Shown in pieces: positions 49,994 through 63,040 of a stretch of DNA of 64,000 bases (position 1 is the stretch's first letter; the number at the start of each line of letters is the position of its first letter). Both the position numbers and the translations under genes were made by a program. The DNA is from Dillenia suffruticosa (Eukaryota; Streptophyta; Magnoliopsida; Dilleniales; Dilleniaceae), in NCBI GenBank assembly GCA_033439265.1, contig JAVTVX010000002.1, positions 13,994,174 through 14,058,173 on the forward strand. The letters run 5' to 3'. Below the pieces are notes generated by a model that was not told where the DNA came from, searched no databases, and saw nothing but the letters and a program-made list of their open reading frames with translations.

Positions 49994-52900
49994 ACTATTT
50001 AGTAGTAAGACTCTAATCAAGTAATTTTTGGTTGTGCCAGATCCTTCATCTTCTATATATGATTTGTTTTCCATATATTCAGAAAATGAAAAATGATGCT
50101 AAAATACTAAATGTGCTTGGTTCTCTGTGCTGATTACCAGACAACAAGGAGGACAAATTGGTGTAAAGCTACCGCGGGGAGTCCATGGGTGGAATGAAAA
50201 TGGTGAACAAATGCTGCTTGGCATCACAATACACTGGTTCAGCAAGAGGGCCAGGTCAAAAGAAACTGCTTCTAAACTATGAAGAATACAACATCAGAAA
50301 TTGGAATTGCTTTTATCGGATAGAATTGTCAGTCTGCCTTTTGTACAATGAATATTCTTTTACAAACTTAAAGTGACTAATTATGCGGGCAACTCTTTGG
50401 GTTAGATTCCCTATCCACTCATCTTCTTGTCTTGATTGAAATTGTGTGGCCTGGGTTGTTTAAATCTCTGTATCTTGCCATCTCATGTCAATATCTGATT
50501 CTGGAAGTACATGGATCTCTAAAATTGTCTTGCTTTCTTTACTTTGATGTTATTGTGAATATGAAGATTAATTTTCTGTATATGATTTTTATGTGTTGAG
50601 TTTTGTCTTGCACCAAATTTATCCCTCCTGAGATTTCCATTATACATTTATTTGTTCTTTAAGTCGCTTTTAAATTTTGTAATATTTTGTATCTAAACGT
50701 AAAATTTTACCATTAGAGATATCCATGATTTCATAGGCCAGAGTCGAGTTCCAATATCAACATTTTGGTCCTCAGGTGAAGCAAATTATATTTGTTTCTC
50801 CCCCTTTAGACCCCTAAAAGAAAGTGAGTTGCTGCAAAATTACATTCTGGAGATTGGCTTTTGCAGAGAAAATTGAACTATACACCTAAGCAGTGGCAGG
50901 CTCTAACTCTATATGGTCCCTGGTAGCGGGGCATTTGATGGCCAGTGGCAGCAGAAAGAATGTCTTGGTGCAGTTAGATGGTGCGGTTCTCTTCCGGCAG
51001 CTGAGATAGCCTCAGGTACTCATACATAAATCTGTTTAAACAAATGTCTCTACTGCCAACCATTTTACTCAACTCAGTTTCTTAGTTAACAGAGATAGGC
51101 ATTGTTAAGCTTAGCAGATATCCCCGGTTTTATTGCCTTGCCATTAGTTTAGTAGGAGTTATGCCTATTTTCTATTTGTAACAATGTTGAATGCTGATAA
51201 GTCTTCTTCAATCGAATTTCACATCTACACAGGAGAGTTATATCACATGATTTGCCATTGATGTCCATTGAGACAAGTATCTCTTTTCCGCGAAGGAAAG
51301 GAAATGTTTGCTTTTGCTTTTGTTAGTCTTCTTATTCTTTTTATTTTGAATGGAAACCACCTGCTGTGCTTGTGGGACAAGTTAGGCTCCGTTTTATTTA
51401 TTTGCTCGCATTTTCCTGCTTTATCCGCTCACTGGGTATCAATTTATCTGCAAACAACATGATACCTGTTTGTCTAGTCTTTGAATTCTTTTTCTCTTTG
51501 CCCTTAGGTGATTCGTATTTGTGCAATTCTGACTTTATTGAATTGACTTGCTGATTCTATTTTTGTCGTGTGCTATATTTCTCGTTGTTGCTTGGTTTGA
51601 ATGCAATTTGATGTATTGGGTAACTTTTGATCACCTGAAGGGATTATAGTCGTCTAACAAAATTCTATAGCTTACTGTTTCTGAATATTACAGACAAAAC
51701 TTGTGTCATGTAGCATCGGCCAATTTAGCTTGGCCTAATAATGCACCTTCAGTGCTTTATGGACCTCTCTGTCGCGACTTTAGTCATTGACATGATAGCT
51801 AGTAGGTGGGCACGTCATGGTTCATAAAAAATTTATAATTCCATGAAAGCGGAATTGAGACGTTGGTGGCACCAACCAAAGTCTGAAATGTAGAAATTTC
51901 ACGAGCAGCTTGACTGCTTTGTGTTGTCCATGTTTATCTCTATCCGATTATCATGACTTGTTCTTATACCTAATTGTTGCATTTTTTTCTATTAACAGAA
52001 TTAAACTGCTGTATAGATGCATTGTAGGCAAGGTGGAAAGCAGTCCAAGCAGAAATAATGCAGATGGTAGATTGATGATCTCTGTGAGGATGTCTTCCTT
52101 CTTTCTCTTATTTATTTATTTATTTTTTAACAGTCCTGCTAGTGAGAGAAAGTCAATTCTCTTCTACCCGTTTGCTTCCTTGGGGATGCTAAATTTGTTT
52201 TGTATATGTGATATCGCCCCATCAGCAACTCGTGTAATTTTTGTCATTAATTGTCTCACACCAGGTAAACATGTGTCTTATGTATTTATTTATTTGTTTC
52301 CTTGCTTTCAATTTAGATCACGTCAATTTTGTCCCAAGAGAATAATCTAGTGGTACAAATTTCCTCTCCCAACCTGATCCTGGTTTAAATCCTTGTAAAA
52401 AAAAAAAAAAAAAAAGATCACGTCAACGTTCAGTTTTATAAAGAGGTTGCAGGCTGGAAGATGAGATATGCTGACCTGTTTTTCTCTTTCTTGCGAGGCC
52501 ATACCAAAGTCAAAAAGGTTTTTGGTCTTTTTCTTTTGGGCGCTGACCTTTCAAATAATCTGATGAACTTGGATTGACCATCATTTTTAAGAAGCTACCT
52601 GGAAATGTGCTTCAGTGAACAACTTGCGTGTCGGCTAGTGCCCTTGTGGAAAACTTAGCAAAAGCGAGAAAAACAAATAAAAATGGGAGAAAAAGGACAC
52701 TCCGAGGAATCTTCCCTAAGGTAGCACTAATCAATTTGTCACTTTCATTAACTTCAACAATCCCATTGCTTCAGATTTTGAGGTTGCTTCTGACAGGATA
52801 GCACAAGTAGATGGAATTAGACATTGCGTGCAGACTGAAGGGTTAATATCTAATACTCCTTGGCTTGAACAAATTTGTATAATCTTTGACACATAGGTGT

Positions 52901-54303
52901 TACCATATGTTGTTGAATATAATCAGATCGGATCCTAGTGGTCTCCTTGTCAGCACATTCAATTGTTCATTTTATTTCGAATAGTGTGAGGAATAAGTTT
53001 GAGCGATCTCCTTGTCCGAAAGGGACTCTACTCTCCTTGTAACACCAGAAAGGAGAAAAAGGATCCTCATATAGCCCTATGATCCTGGTGGTTGTGAAAG
53101 ATGTAGAGAGAGATTGTGAATTCTCCTACCTATTTCTCTGCTGCACCGTTTTGCTAAGCCCATTTTGCTTTACGGTGTGTTTGGCAATTTCATGAAAAGG
53201 GAGGCAAAAGAAAGAAAGCGAGGTAAAAGAAAGGAAGGGAAAGGATGGGGAAGTGAGGGAAAGAGAAGTAAAATTAAGAACCATATTTGACGATATAATA
53301 TGTAATGGGAAAGTAAAGAAAATGAAAGTAAAATAAAAAATCAGGATGGAATATAATAAAAATGTATATAAATTTATTGTTCAATAATTTATTTTTTATT
53401 AGAGTTTTAAAATAGAGAGTATAAAAATAAATTTAATATTTATAATTTAAAAAAAGAATCTCTTTCCTTCACATAAACCCTTCATTTCTTTCCCTTCTCT
53501 CTAATTAATTATTTTGTCCAACATGAGTGGAATTTTTAAAAATCTTCTTTTTCTCTCTTTTTTTCACCAAAACCCTTCGTCCAATTGGACGGTCAGTGAT
53601 GCACAAGGAATTTGACATTTCTACTGTTCTTCTATAGGAACTAAAAGTGGCATGGTATGGATTAAACTGTAGAAAAGTTGTCAACTCTTGTTGTAGCACT
53701 AGATGAAAAGGTTACCGTCTCCATCCACCTGTAATATTAGGCACTCTCTTCCTTCCCTCCACCACTTTATGGCTGCCAAAATGATGTCTATTTTGGACCA
53801 TACATTCTGCATTCCCATTTATATTTTTTGTTCATATGCGAGTGTGTATATGAAATTAGCAGTTTCCAGGATTCCATCCTTTTGTCTTTTCTTTTGATCA
53901 CTTGTCTCTCACAAGCACACCCAAATTTCTTCTTTCATTTTTCTCTCACAAGCTTTATGGATTTGCTATGACACCTGCCATGGTAAAGCAAAAAAGTGTC
54001 TAAACAAAAAGGAAAATTTCAAGTAAGAAACCCTAAAAAGTTTTTTAATATCTCTACCATTTCTTTTTTTTTTTTTTTTTTTTTTTACAACTCTTAATAT
54101 CCCTTGAAATTAATCAAGAAATTTAAAAAAAAAATCTTTTAGTATGTTTGTCCCCTCCTATAATGGATAAAAAAGAGGAATAGGGTCATAAATTACAAAA
54201 ATTTAATTAATTGAACTAAAAATTTTCTCAGTTTCTATATATACCGTACATTCAACAGCTCCCAAAAAAGGAAAGATATTTCTTAACCCTAATTTGACCT
54301 CCT
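49994..54303. other. Intergenic region between ICT1-like and DUF1442 genes
   Basis: 4.3 kb in which I find no convincing coding exon. The left part (to about 51000) may include 3'-UTR or downstream transcript sequence. T-rich single-frame stretches around 51300-52350 lack family likeness. Long T and A runs occur near 52397 and 54064. Confidence 0.5.
52336..52415 (+). repeat. SINE 3' fragment with poly(A)
   Basis: TAATCTAGTGGTA (A-box-like), then GGTTTAAATCC (B-box-like) about 35 nt later, then a pure A run of about 19 at 52397. This resembles a truncated tRNA-derived retroposon. Confidence 0.45.
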
Positions 54304-54918
54304 TCACTTTCTTATCACATGAACTTCGCCGGACCGCCGATCAACATGTTTGATCCAACGGCTCTCCTTCTTCCCAGAACTACTTAAAGTGCCTCCACTC
54401 GTCGCCACGTATGCTACATCCAACCCTTGTCCGACTGGTAAGAAAACAGACCGAACCAGCCGTGAACCGGCGTCCAAAACCCCTCTCCATCTGAAACTGG
54501 AAGCGGTTTTCGTACTTGCGTTCTTGCAGATGAAAACCGCTCCTTTATTACTCAGCTTCGCGAGCCTAAAAAATATCGCGAAATCCTTTTTTTTAGAGTC
54601 AACAACCATGAAATCTATCCCGGTCAGACCAGCCATAACTTCTTCCGGTTCGCCGATAATGACTTCCGGCGAAATGCCTGATTTAGACATCAGTTCGAGG
54701 TAGTTTGATCGGGATTTTTCATCGGGGACGATGCACACGTGTCGTCCGGATGTATGTTTGCTCGCGACGGCGAGACCGATGCTGGTTGTGATTACGCCAT
54801 TTTCCGACCAGGTTTCGACGATTAGCCTCGTGTTCCATCCGGCGGCCATGGCGGAGACAAGCTCTGCTACGCTCGATTCTTGAAGGAATTGGCACTGTAA
54901 ATTCAGAAATGAGATTTT

Positions 54919-54960
<42 letters not shown>

Positions 54961-55020
54961 AGAATTGACGGTGTCGATGTAGGCTTTGGAGGCGGTTTCT
55001 GGAGACCAAACAAGCTTCAT
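54304..55020 (-). CDS. DUF1442 family protein (216 aa)
   Basis: Two exons: 55020-54961 (20 codons, MKLVWSPETASKAYIDTVNS) and 54894-54304 (196 aa plus stop), joined at a codon boundary across a 66-bp intron. The sequence matches the plant-specific DUF1442 family: WSPETASKAYIDTV, SVAELVSAMAAGWNTRLIVE, GLAVASKHTSGRHVCIVPDE, GIDFMVVDSKKKDF and a basic C-terminus. Gly- and Val-rich strands with an acidic end (CIVPDE, DFMVVDS) recall a Rossmann-like nucleotide or SAM-binding fold, but a methyltransferase activity is not shown. The short intron is open in frame, so a naive reading gives 238 aa with a low-complexity SLSLSL insert; splicing removes it. Function unknown. Confidence 0.9.
54921..54955. 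repeat. (GA)n = (CT)n at start of DUF1442 intron 1
   Basis: On the gene strand the intron begins GTAAGT and passes directly into about 17 CT units, more than half of the 66-bp intron. Confidence 0.95.
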
Positions 55021-55107
55021 CTTTGAATTTTCCTATTAAAGATCTTGGTGTTGTCTGGAGTCTTGTGGGGATGAGAGAAGAGTTTAGAGTATTTGATAAG
55101 AGTGAGG

Positions 55108-55126
55108 GGGAGAGAGAGAGAGAGAG
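55108..55126 (-). repeat. (GA/CT)n in DUF1442 5' leader
   Basis: GA run on the plus strand about 90-105 bp upstream of the DUF1442 ATG. Confidence 0.5.
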
Positions 55127-55536
55127 GGTTAAGCAAAAAGTGGGTGATGTATGGGATGAAATAAGGGTTTTGGATCTTGTTTGGGGGATTGCGTGGGACA
55201 GTTAGAGAGAAAAAATGATAGAGAGAGACACCAATAAAAAGGGAAGGGGTGACAGTGAGCGGGTTGACGTTGACATTGGAAGTGGGATCACTCCTGTTTT
55301 TCTCTCTCTACAGTCCACACTAAGAATATTTGTCCACTGTTTCTCTCTCTATATCCATATCCAGAATATATTAAAGAATAAGGAAACTGTGATTAATAAG
55401 GAAACTGTGATATTTGCTTTGCCGGATGCAGCTGCTAATATGCGTAGCCGCACACGCACCATACCAACCATATTACAATCGTACCACAACCATAATTGCT
55501 TGGCATGCAAGGCAGATGCTATTAGACGATGGGCAG

Positions 55537-55583
55537 GAAGAGAAGAGAAGAGAAGAGAAGAGGAGAGAAGAGAAGAGAAGAGA
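55537..55583. repeat. (AGAAG)n pentanucleotide repeat
   Basis: Nine or so AGAAG units with one G-for-A change; intergenic, upstream of DUF1442. Confidence 0.9.
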
Positions 55584-55599
55584 ATTGTTCTTAGTGTTC

Positions 55600-58500
55600 T
55601 ATTTAAATAAATGCTGACCATGAAAAAGATTAACGGATTATCATTTTCTTTTTTTTTTTAATTTTAAGTTTTGAATCTTTTATATATATAAAACAATCTT
55701 CACCGTCAATCTTTCTTCAATTCATTATCTTAGGATTTATCATTTTTTTGACTAATATTACTTATTTTTTAAATTCTACCCCTCCCATTTTAATTATTAA
55801 AATTATTCAATTACGTGCATTAAGAAATTTATTAATTATTTTTCTAAAGAATAGATTTAATCAAATTGTTCAATTTACTTTTTAGGAGTCTAATAATAAA
55901 TAACAAATCGCATATTAAAGATATTTTTTAATAAATTACTAATACGTATTTTAAAATGAATAATATTACATAAATCGAATAAATTAAAAATCAAATGAAC
56001 TGAATCTTATATAGTAATATTGTAATTTTTTTATTTAGTTTAAAAGATATTTTTATCGATTAAAACTTATTCAAATTTGAAAATTTTTGATTTTTAATAC
56101 TACTTAACATATTTTATATTTTTTTTACTTATTTCAAAAAATATTTTGATCAATTTAAAATTATTTAAATTTTAAAAATAATTATTTTTAATATAGACTA
56201 TTAATTAGAATTTAATTTATTTCATTTTCATGAATTTTTTCTTTTTTAATTAGATCTACATTTGAATTCATAATCATCATCCAGGTAGGAAAGAAAGATT
56301 GTGATCATTAAGATGAATCGGAACTCGGAACTTCATGTTATATGAATTTGGATTGTTTACGACGTAGCAGATCACACAAATAAAACCTCAAAATGCAAAA
56401 GGGTATGTGCTTGTTCCGGAGGTTTGAAATTGGACCCTATTTTGGAAAATTACATCTTTAATCTTTCCAATTTTTATAATTTTCGCATCTAATGTTTTGC
56501 TGGGATGTCCACCTCTAAAATAAATTGTATTATACTTAAATTGAATTAATCAGATAATTAGATATTGAATTATTTAAAACAGAGAAAAAATCTAATGTTT
56601 TGTTGTGTCCTCTCTCTCTCTATCTAAATAAGGATTATAATTAATCATTAGCTTATGTCTCCATTTTGTCAAAGTCGGTCGATGTTTTATAGATTCATAT
56701 CGTTTTGTATTTGGAACCAGAGATTTGATGCTTAATTGTTCTAAGTCATTATCTTTTTTTTTTTGTTACTATACAAATTGTTATCTAAATTCATATTCTG
56801 ACTAATTCAATTTGGAATTTATAGTGTCCTATTTAAGGAGCTATTTTTATAACGTAGTCAACTCTATACTCAAATCACGAATCAAACTCGGGATAGATCT
56901 AATACCGCATTTCAATAGATCAACTGACTATTGGTATTCTAAGTCATTATCATAACTATAGTTTTTATTTTTTTTATAAAAGTTTAAATTTAAAATTATC
57001 ATATTATGAGAGGAGATTTGTACTGTTAACCTGTGACTAGCATAACTATAATTGATATCTGTAAGATGAATGATGGCTATCATCGGCCATACGCACGGTA
57101 GAATTGAGGTTATCGATTTTGTTTTATTTTGTATTCGGTATATAGTATTATGCTAGCAAAAAGAAAAATTTATACAAAGGTAATAAATGAGAGAATCCAT
57201 TTAAAAAAAAACTTTTTTTTTTTGGTAGTGCCTTCTGATTAGCTACCATAACACCATTAGATCGCGAGCTATAAGCAGATGGACAGGTAACTCACTCTAA
57301 TTAACATTGGTGATCACAGAACTGGTGTCATGACACCAATGTCTGATAACTCAATTGACTTGAGATTGATGCTCTTTAATTATGGTAGGGAGTTTGATCC
57401 TCATAAGAACTGAAAAATCAGTGTCGGGAGATCTGTCCCCTTAATTGGGTCTTACAAGTGATCGATTCAGATTAGTCAGAGTAAAATTTCAAATACTGAG
57501 TTGGTGATTTAACCATAATATCAAAAAAAAAAACAAACCGGTGTCACGACGATCGAAGATCTTGACAAAAAATGACGAGATCGGAGAGTAAAAAGAACTA
57601 GTAGGAGCAGGTTGAGTATTTTAGATTTGGATCGACAATTGTTAGAGTCCTCTTGTTAACGTTTAAATTCAATATTGACATTTTGACGTGGGTAGAAGTT
57701 TTCTACTCTTCTAATCAAGGCGAAAAGCTTGCAGTCTAGGAGATTTTTGTTTCAATATATGTTTTTTTACCATCAATGTTCAGAATTTCAACTGATTTGT
57801 TTAAAAAAGTCATGAAATTTAATTTAAAAATTAATTCTCTTATACATACATTTTTATTTTATTAAATTTAAAATTTTGATTAAAAAAGTATAATATTTTA
57901 TTATTAAATTTAGATACCGTCGATTAATAGATATAGACTCTGCAAGAAGATAATTGATCATCTTTCATTGGATTTCATTAAGAGTTTGGTCCGCAAGATT
58001 TGTCGCAAAGAGAGACTAGTGTGCTCATGACCTATATTTTTGTAGCCTCTCGGTGGATAGGAATGCTGCTTTAGATTTGTGTCCAGTTTAATTTGCGACC
58101 ATACTTGTGATTTTATCATCCACTCTAAATTGAAATAAATATTTAGATTGTTGTTGTCATGCTTATATTTTTGTCGCTAACGCATTGCTCGCTTTATAAA
58201 AAAAAAAAAAAAAAAAAAAAACAAACTGAGAGATAGATACATGCAGTAATTGTATGCTAAAATAGAAAATTACATGCAGTATTATCTCCATCGAGTGTTG
58301 ACCTCTGATGGCTTTAAAGAATGTAATCCCGATGAAGGATTTTGAAGTATTGCCTTCGGAGACGGAGCTTGTATCCTAGAATACCGTTCAGACGCATGGC
58401 ATGATACTTTTTTTTTTGTTTTACAATCATTTTAATCTTGAATTTCAAAATTAAAAAAAAAAAAAGAATTATAATTATTAGACCGTCTCCTTTTGACGAT

Positions 58501-58680
58501 GACATGAAACCATTAGGCAATTAAACCAATACCAGGACAACAAGCGGAATTGTTTGGGCCATTGAAGCCCAAAACTTTCATTGGGCCCAGAAATGTTGGA
58601 ATGGCAGAGGAACACGATTAAAATCGGTTCTATAAGCCCACCAAACGGAATTGAACATACTATATGCAAGCGCCTGCACG
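55600..58680. other. AT-rich intergenic region
   Basis: 3 kb with no supported gene. Long A and T runs (for example 58198-58220), and a reverse-oriented SINE-like stretch near 56760-56935 with GACTAATTCAATTTGGAATT and CGAATCAAACTCGGGATAG (inverse B-box-like). The right end holds the IBA57 promoter. Confidence 0.55.
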
Positions 58681-58713
58681 GGTCCTCCAAAATTCAGTCG
58701 AGACTTTCGTCGA

Positions 58714-58716
<3 letters not shown>

Positions 58717-58744
<28 letters not shown>
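58717..58744 (+). promoter_or_regulatory. (TC)n in IBA57 5' leader
   Basis: Fourteen TC units about 215-240 bp before the IBA57 ATG; a second run of ten units lies at 58876-58895. A pyrimidine-rich leader or GAGA-factor site is possible. Confidence 0.4.
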
Positions 58745-58750
<6 letters not shown>

Positions 58751-58956
58751 TGCTCATGGTTCAATTCATACTTGCTTTCCTTCTTCTCTGATCACCACAC
58801 TCCAAATCCACGTGGCGAATTCCTAGTATGCTTCTCCCACACGCGTCACCACAACACATCCTCTCTCACCACTAATCTCTCTCTCTCTCTCTCTCACTCA
58901 CATTCAATCTTATTAATCAACCATTAGCTTCAACATCTCCAAAACCCCAAAAACCA

Positions 58957-61900
58957 ATGCACCGTCTTAGAACCTCACTCCAATTCCACAACATCGTCAA
59001 GTACCGGCTCCTATCTTTAAAACGCTTTTCCAACAAGCCGACGGAGCCCCATTTCGAGAATGTGGGCTCAATGGCTTCACAGCTCAAGTCTCGGTCGGTT
59101 CTCAGACTTCGCGGTCCAGACACGGTCAAATTCCTTCAGGGTCTATTGACCAACGACGTGAGAAAATTCTCAGACCCAATTGGGGAAAAGACTTCAAATC
59201 TTGCTACGCCAAATGTGCCAGTCGCATCAATACCACTGCTTTATTCTGCTATATTGAATCCACAGGGAAGGTTTTTGTATGACATGTTTGTTTTAAGGCC
59301 TCCTAGAGCTGATGCCAAGCTTAATGATAGCGGGTCGGGTCCCGGTTCCGATCCAAATGGGGATTTGGAGTTGTTGTTGGATGTTGATGGGACTGTTGTT
59401 CATGAGCTTCTGCAGACTTTGAAAAAGTAAGTGGTTTTACTTGTTCAAATGGCTTTCTTTAAGTCATTTGAAGTGGGTTTTGTTTTTTGAGTTGTGCACA
59501 TGTTATGTGATACTTCAAATTTGGTTCTTTTCTGCTTAGATGTAATAATAGGACTATTTCCATGTTTAACGTAATATATGTTGGTTTTATACTCTGCTGT
59601 GATTGCTCGCATTGTGTTGAACTTAATTTAGATTGATGGATGGAAATCGAAGCTTGCTTTGTGTATGAGTTGATGAGACAAAGTTCGCATGAATTGAAAT
59701 TTTGATATATTAAGGTGGATTACAGGAATCGAGCGGGTTTTAACTTGAATGTCATTTTGCTGGGAAGTTGACCAAATTTTATGGATATAAATTCTTTGCC
59801 AGGCCCCATTAAGTTTTCTTTTTGAGTTTCTCTCTTCAAGTAATCCAGACTCTTTCGCTCTCTTTCAAAAACCAAAATCCTACTTGCTTTTTGTTTATAT
59901 CAAGGGCTTTGCTTGGTCTGTGGCTATTATTATAGAAGGGAGGATGTCTTAGCTTTTTAAGCCAAAAATGCAATACCGTGCAATGATGTCTTAACTTTGT
60001 CAAAAGTCCTCTTATTCATTTCTCTCCATATGGACCCAAAAACAATTGGTGGGACTAAAGTGATGCCGCTTTGCCTCAACCTGTGAATCTTCACAATTCT
60101 TCAGAGTTTCAGATTAGTTACTAAATCAGCTGTTAGCCAACAATGCCTTTTTGTAGAGGAGGTGAGAAGATTGGTGCTTAGCTATTGAAGATAATCATTT
60201 TATTTGGTAGTGAGCAAGGGAGAAAGCATGATCTAATAAAGATGATTAACGCAAGGCATGAAGTGGCTGAGACCTTGAAGCGATAGAATGTCATGCATAA
60301 AGTGCTATATTTAAACTTTTAGGAGCTCAAGTTTTTCATGAGCGTAGGGCAGCAATTTTCGGTTGTATGAAGTCAGTTTCTTTGACTGCTCACATGAAGC
60401 ATAATCCTAGAAAAGAAACTTTTTTAGCAGTTAAATTGTTCTTGAAGCTTAGTAAACTTTTTGTGTTCTGTCGATGATAGGATTTTACAATCTCTCTTTA
60501 TTCAATTTTTTCAATTATTTTAGGAGGTAGCAGTAACTAAATTATGCTGCATGAGTTGTTAATACATTGGTTTAGAAGCATTTGCGACTGGAGAAGCATT
60601 TGCGACCGGTAAAGCATATGTCTCAAGTTTTTAGAAGGTCCCGACTTGTGTCATGTGGTCCAAGTTAGTAGTTTTTCACTCTCTGAGATATTGAATTTTA
60701 ATTTAGAATCCTTTTTCTAATTTTGAGTGTTACAGATACAGGTTACGATCTAAGGTTGAAATCGAAAATGTATCAGATGAGTTATCTTGTTGGCAGCGCT
60801 ATGGTCAAAACCTGGCTCATGAGAACTCTTCAGTAGAAGAACCAGAGGCTGTTTCTGTTGGCTGGGCTACTAGTGTTGATCGTTCTGGCATGTCAGCTTC
60901 CAAAGGAAATGATTTTGGGTGGCAATGGTTTAAAGATCCCAGATTGGATTGTCTTGGTTTCAGGGGAATCTTTCCATCACATGTGATCCGTGAGTCCAAA
61001 TTTACTATGTATCTGAAGGAACATTTTTATTTTTCATTAATCAGTACGATGTATCATAAGGCTTTTGTCCATGCAGCACCATTGGTTGAAGCAGACAAAG
61101 AAGCAGATGAGCGAAATTACCTTCTCTGGAGAATTGAGAAAGGAGTTGCAGAAGGCTCAACTGAGATGCCAAAAGGTGCGAAATATGCGGCTAGTTTACT
61201 CACATGCCTGTTATATTTCCAAATCTCTGCTTCTAATGCAAAATAATATGGGGCATGAATTTTGAGAAAAATGATCAATTTTGTTCTGGAAGAGTACCAA
61301 GTTGCTTTAAAACTTCATTGATTCACCAAAGGTTTCATTCATTTGCGCACTAAGTTTTGATCTGGGAGTGCTCATTTATTACTCTGCTCTTTTAATTAAA
61401 ACCAAGGTGCAAAATATAACAGGCTTCATTCATGCCCCATTTGGATTTATAAGTGAATTATTTCCTTGAAATTTTCAAAATTTATGAGGCTTAAGCATAT
61501 CTAGTTGGGCAGCAGCTCTGTTGCAGGTGTAGTCCTGCATGTGCAGAGATTGCATCACGATGGATCAGTCTTACGGCAATATCTGAGCTCACTCTGTTTA
61601 TTCATGCCATTTTTCTTGATGATTCAACCCTTTCAGGTGAAGCCATCCCATTGGAGTACAATCTTGCTGGTCTGAATGCAATAAGCTTTGACAAGGGATG
61701 CTATGTTGGCCAGGAGCTTATTGCACGTACACACCATCGGGGTGTTATTCGGAAACGGTTGCTCCCTTTAAAGTTTCTCGATGACAGCGGGAAAGGTAAA
61801 TACCTCATATTTTTAGTTTTAAGGTTTTCATCGTCTTGGTCTCTCTGATTTCCTGCTATTACCCATCCAGAAATCGAGCAGAAAGTGTCTCCTGGATCAG

Positions 61901-62115
61901 AAGTAATTGACACATCATCAGGTAAGAAGGCTGGAATTGTAACGACAGCCCTTGGGTGCCGTGGACTTGGGCTTTTGCGGTTGGACGAAGCATTTAAGGG
62001 ATCAGGTGGATTGATTATAGGAGGACAGGAGGGTGTTAAGGTTGAGGCTTATCGGCCAAAATGGTGGCCTCCTGAATGGTTTCAGGAGCAGCAACAACAT
62101 GGTGCAGCTGCTTAG
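58957..62115 (+). CDS. IBA57: Mitochondrial iron-sulfur cluster assembly factor IBA57 (GcvT-like), 408 aa
   Basis: Works with ISCA proteins to make [4Fe-4S] clusters for mitochondrial enzymes such as aconitase and lipoyl synthase. Five exons, frames verified: 58957-59426, 60736-60989, 61077-61175, 61637-61795, 61871-62115. Residues 1-38 are basic and Ser-rich with no acidic residue before the PTEPHFEN segment, typical of a mitochondrial presequence. Then comes the folate-binding GcvT-like fold: [36 protein letters not shown], and the family signature KGCYVGQE at 294-301 with invariant Cys296, followed by [14 protein letters not shown]. The C-terminal domain has [20 protein letters not shown]. 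It matches the plant protein annotated as a putative mitochondrial transferase. A possible AATAAA signal lies at 62242. Intron 1 (1.3 kb) is the longest. Confidence 0.95.
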
Positions 62116-62708
62116 TATATGTTTAGGTACAAAAAGACATGTCCTCCTGATGTCAAAAATCTTCTGCCAATGTTCCGGGTCACAGCCATTGCTGGAAATC
62201 GGGCAGCAGCACATCATTTTATCTAGGACTTGTAAACTTGAAATAAAGTGGTTCCGAAGATTCTTATGCTGTAATATTGTAATATATACGACTCACAAGT
62301 CAAACGAGTAAACCCTGTGTACTACTGGCAAATAAATGGTGGTTACCAGTTGCCTTTCTGACCAGTTTATAGGGATTCATTATAAGATCTGGTTTTTCTT
62401 GGCTTTTGTTTTGGGGGCACAGGAAACAGAACTGCTTTCTTTAAATTTACCAGTAAATCTTAATTTATTTGCAAGCAATTACCAGTATGGTTGGCCCGAC
62501 AATTTTGTGCATCAGAGTTAGATTCTTCTGCATATGAAGTTGGCCTAAGGGCATCCCACCTGCATACGAAGTTGGAGTTATACTGCAGATCAAATCTCAG
62601 AACTCCCCACTATTTCTCCTGAATATCTTCAATAAACTCCACTGTTCTTGGTAATGCACTTCGAACACCTAGATTTTCTGCCTCCTGATTTCAGTCCATG
62701 GGTAGGCA

Positions 62709-63000
62709 TCATGAATGAGGAGTAGCTGTGCTTAGTTCCTGAACAACAGCCTCCATTGTAGGTCTCTGGTCGGGATTCTCATTGACACAAGCCATTGCAA
62801 TTTTTGCCGGCTTAGATGCTTCAGACTCGGAGAAGTCCTTGAGATCGGTATCCACAAAATCAGTTGGAAATCAGTTGCTTACCTGAGACAATCTAAAGGA
62901 TGATTACTCCGAAGGAATACACATCACTCTTCTCAGTGAAATGCCTGGTGGTGAGGTACTCAGGTGCCAAGTACCCCATTGCGGCACCGACCTTGAGTAT
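62709..63000 (-). pseudogene. LRR-receptor-like kinase 3'-end fragment
   Basis: Minus-strand translation gives the end of a kinase domain: VGAAMGYLAPEYLTTRHF, EKSDVYSFGVIIL, an in-frame TAG, then after a diverged stretch with further stops, DTDLKDFSESEASKPAKIAM, ACVNENPDQRPTMEAVVQEL and a TGA at 62709-62711. The activation-loop end (GYLAPEY), subdomain IX (DVYSFGV) and subdomain XI Arg (DQRPTM) are recognisable as plant LRR-RLK type. There is no N-lobe, catalytic loop or ectodomain nearby, so this is a truncated, dead copy. Confidence 0.85.
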
Positions 63001-63040
63001 TGAGTAGACAATGTCATCAGCTAGGAGCTTGTGAGCAAAA

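Noticed and set aside
51268..52350. T-rich frames of 60-146 codons after the ICT1-like gene
   Set aside because: Phe/Leu/Ser-rich translations of T-rich DNA without conserved motifs or splice partners.
54350..54703. 117-codon frame antisense to DUF1442 exon 2
   Set aside because: Complement of a well-supported coding exon; composition follows the sense codons.
54895..54960. Read-through of the DUF1442 intron giving a SLSLSL insert
   Set aside because: Clean GTAAGT donor and TTTACAG acceptor, and the family continues directly across the junction.
57990..58120. Possible retroelement RNase H remnant
   Set aside because: A few residues reminiscent of the domain in one frame were not enough; stops in all frames and no catalytic motif.
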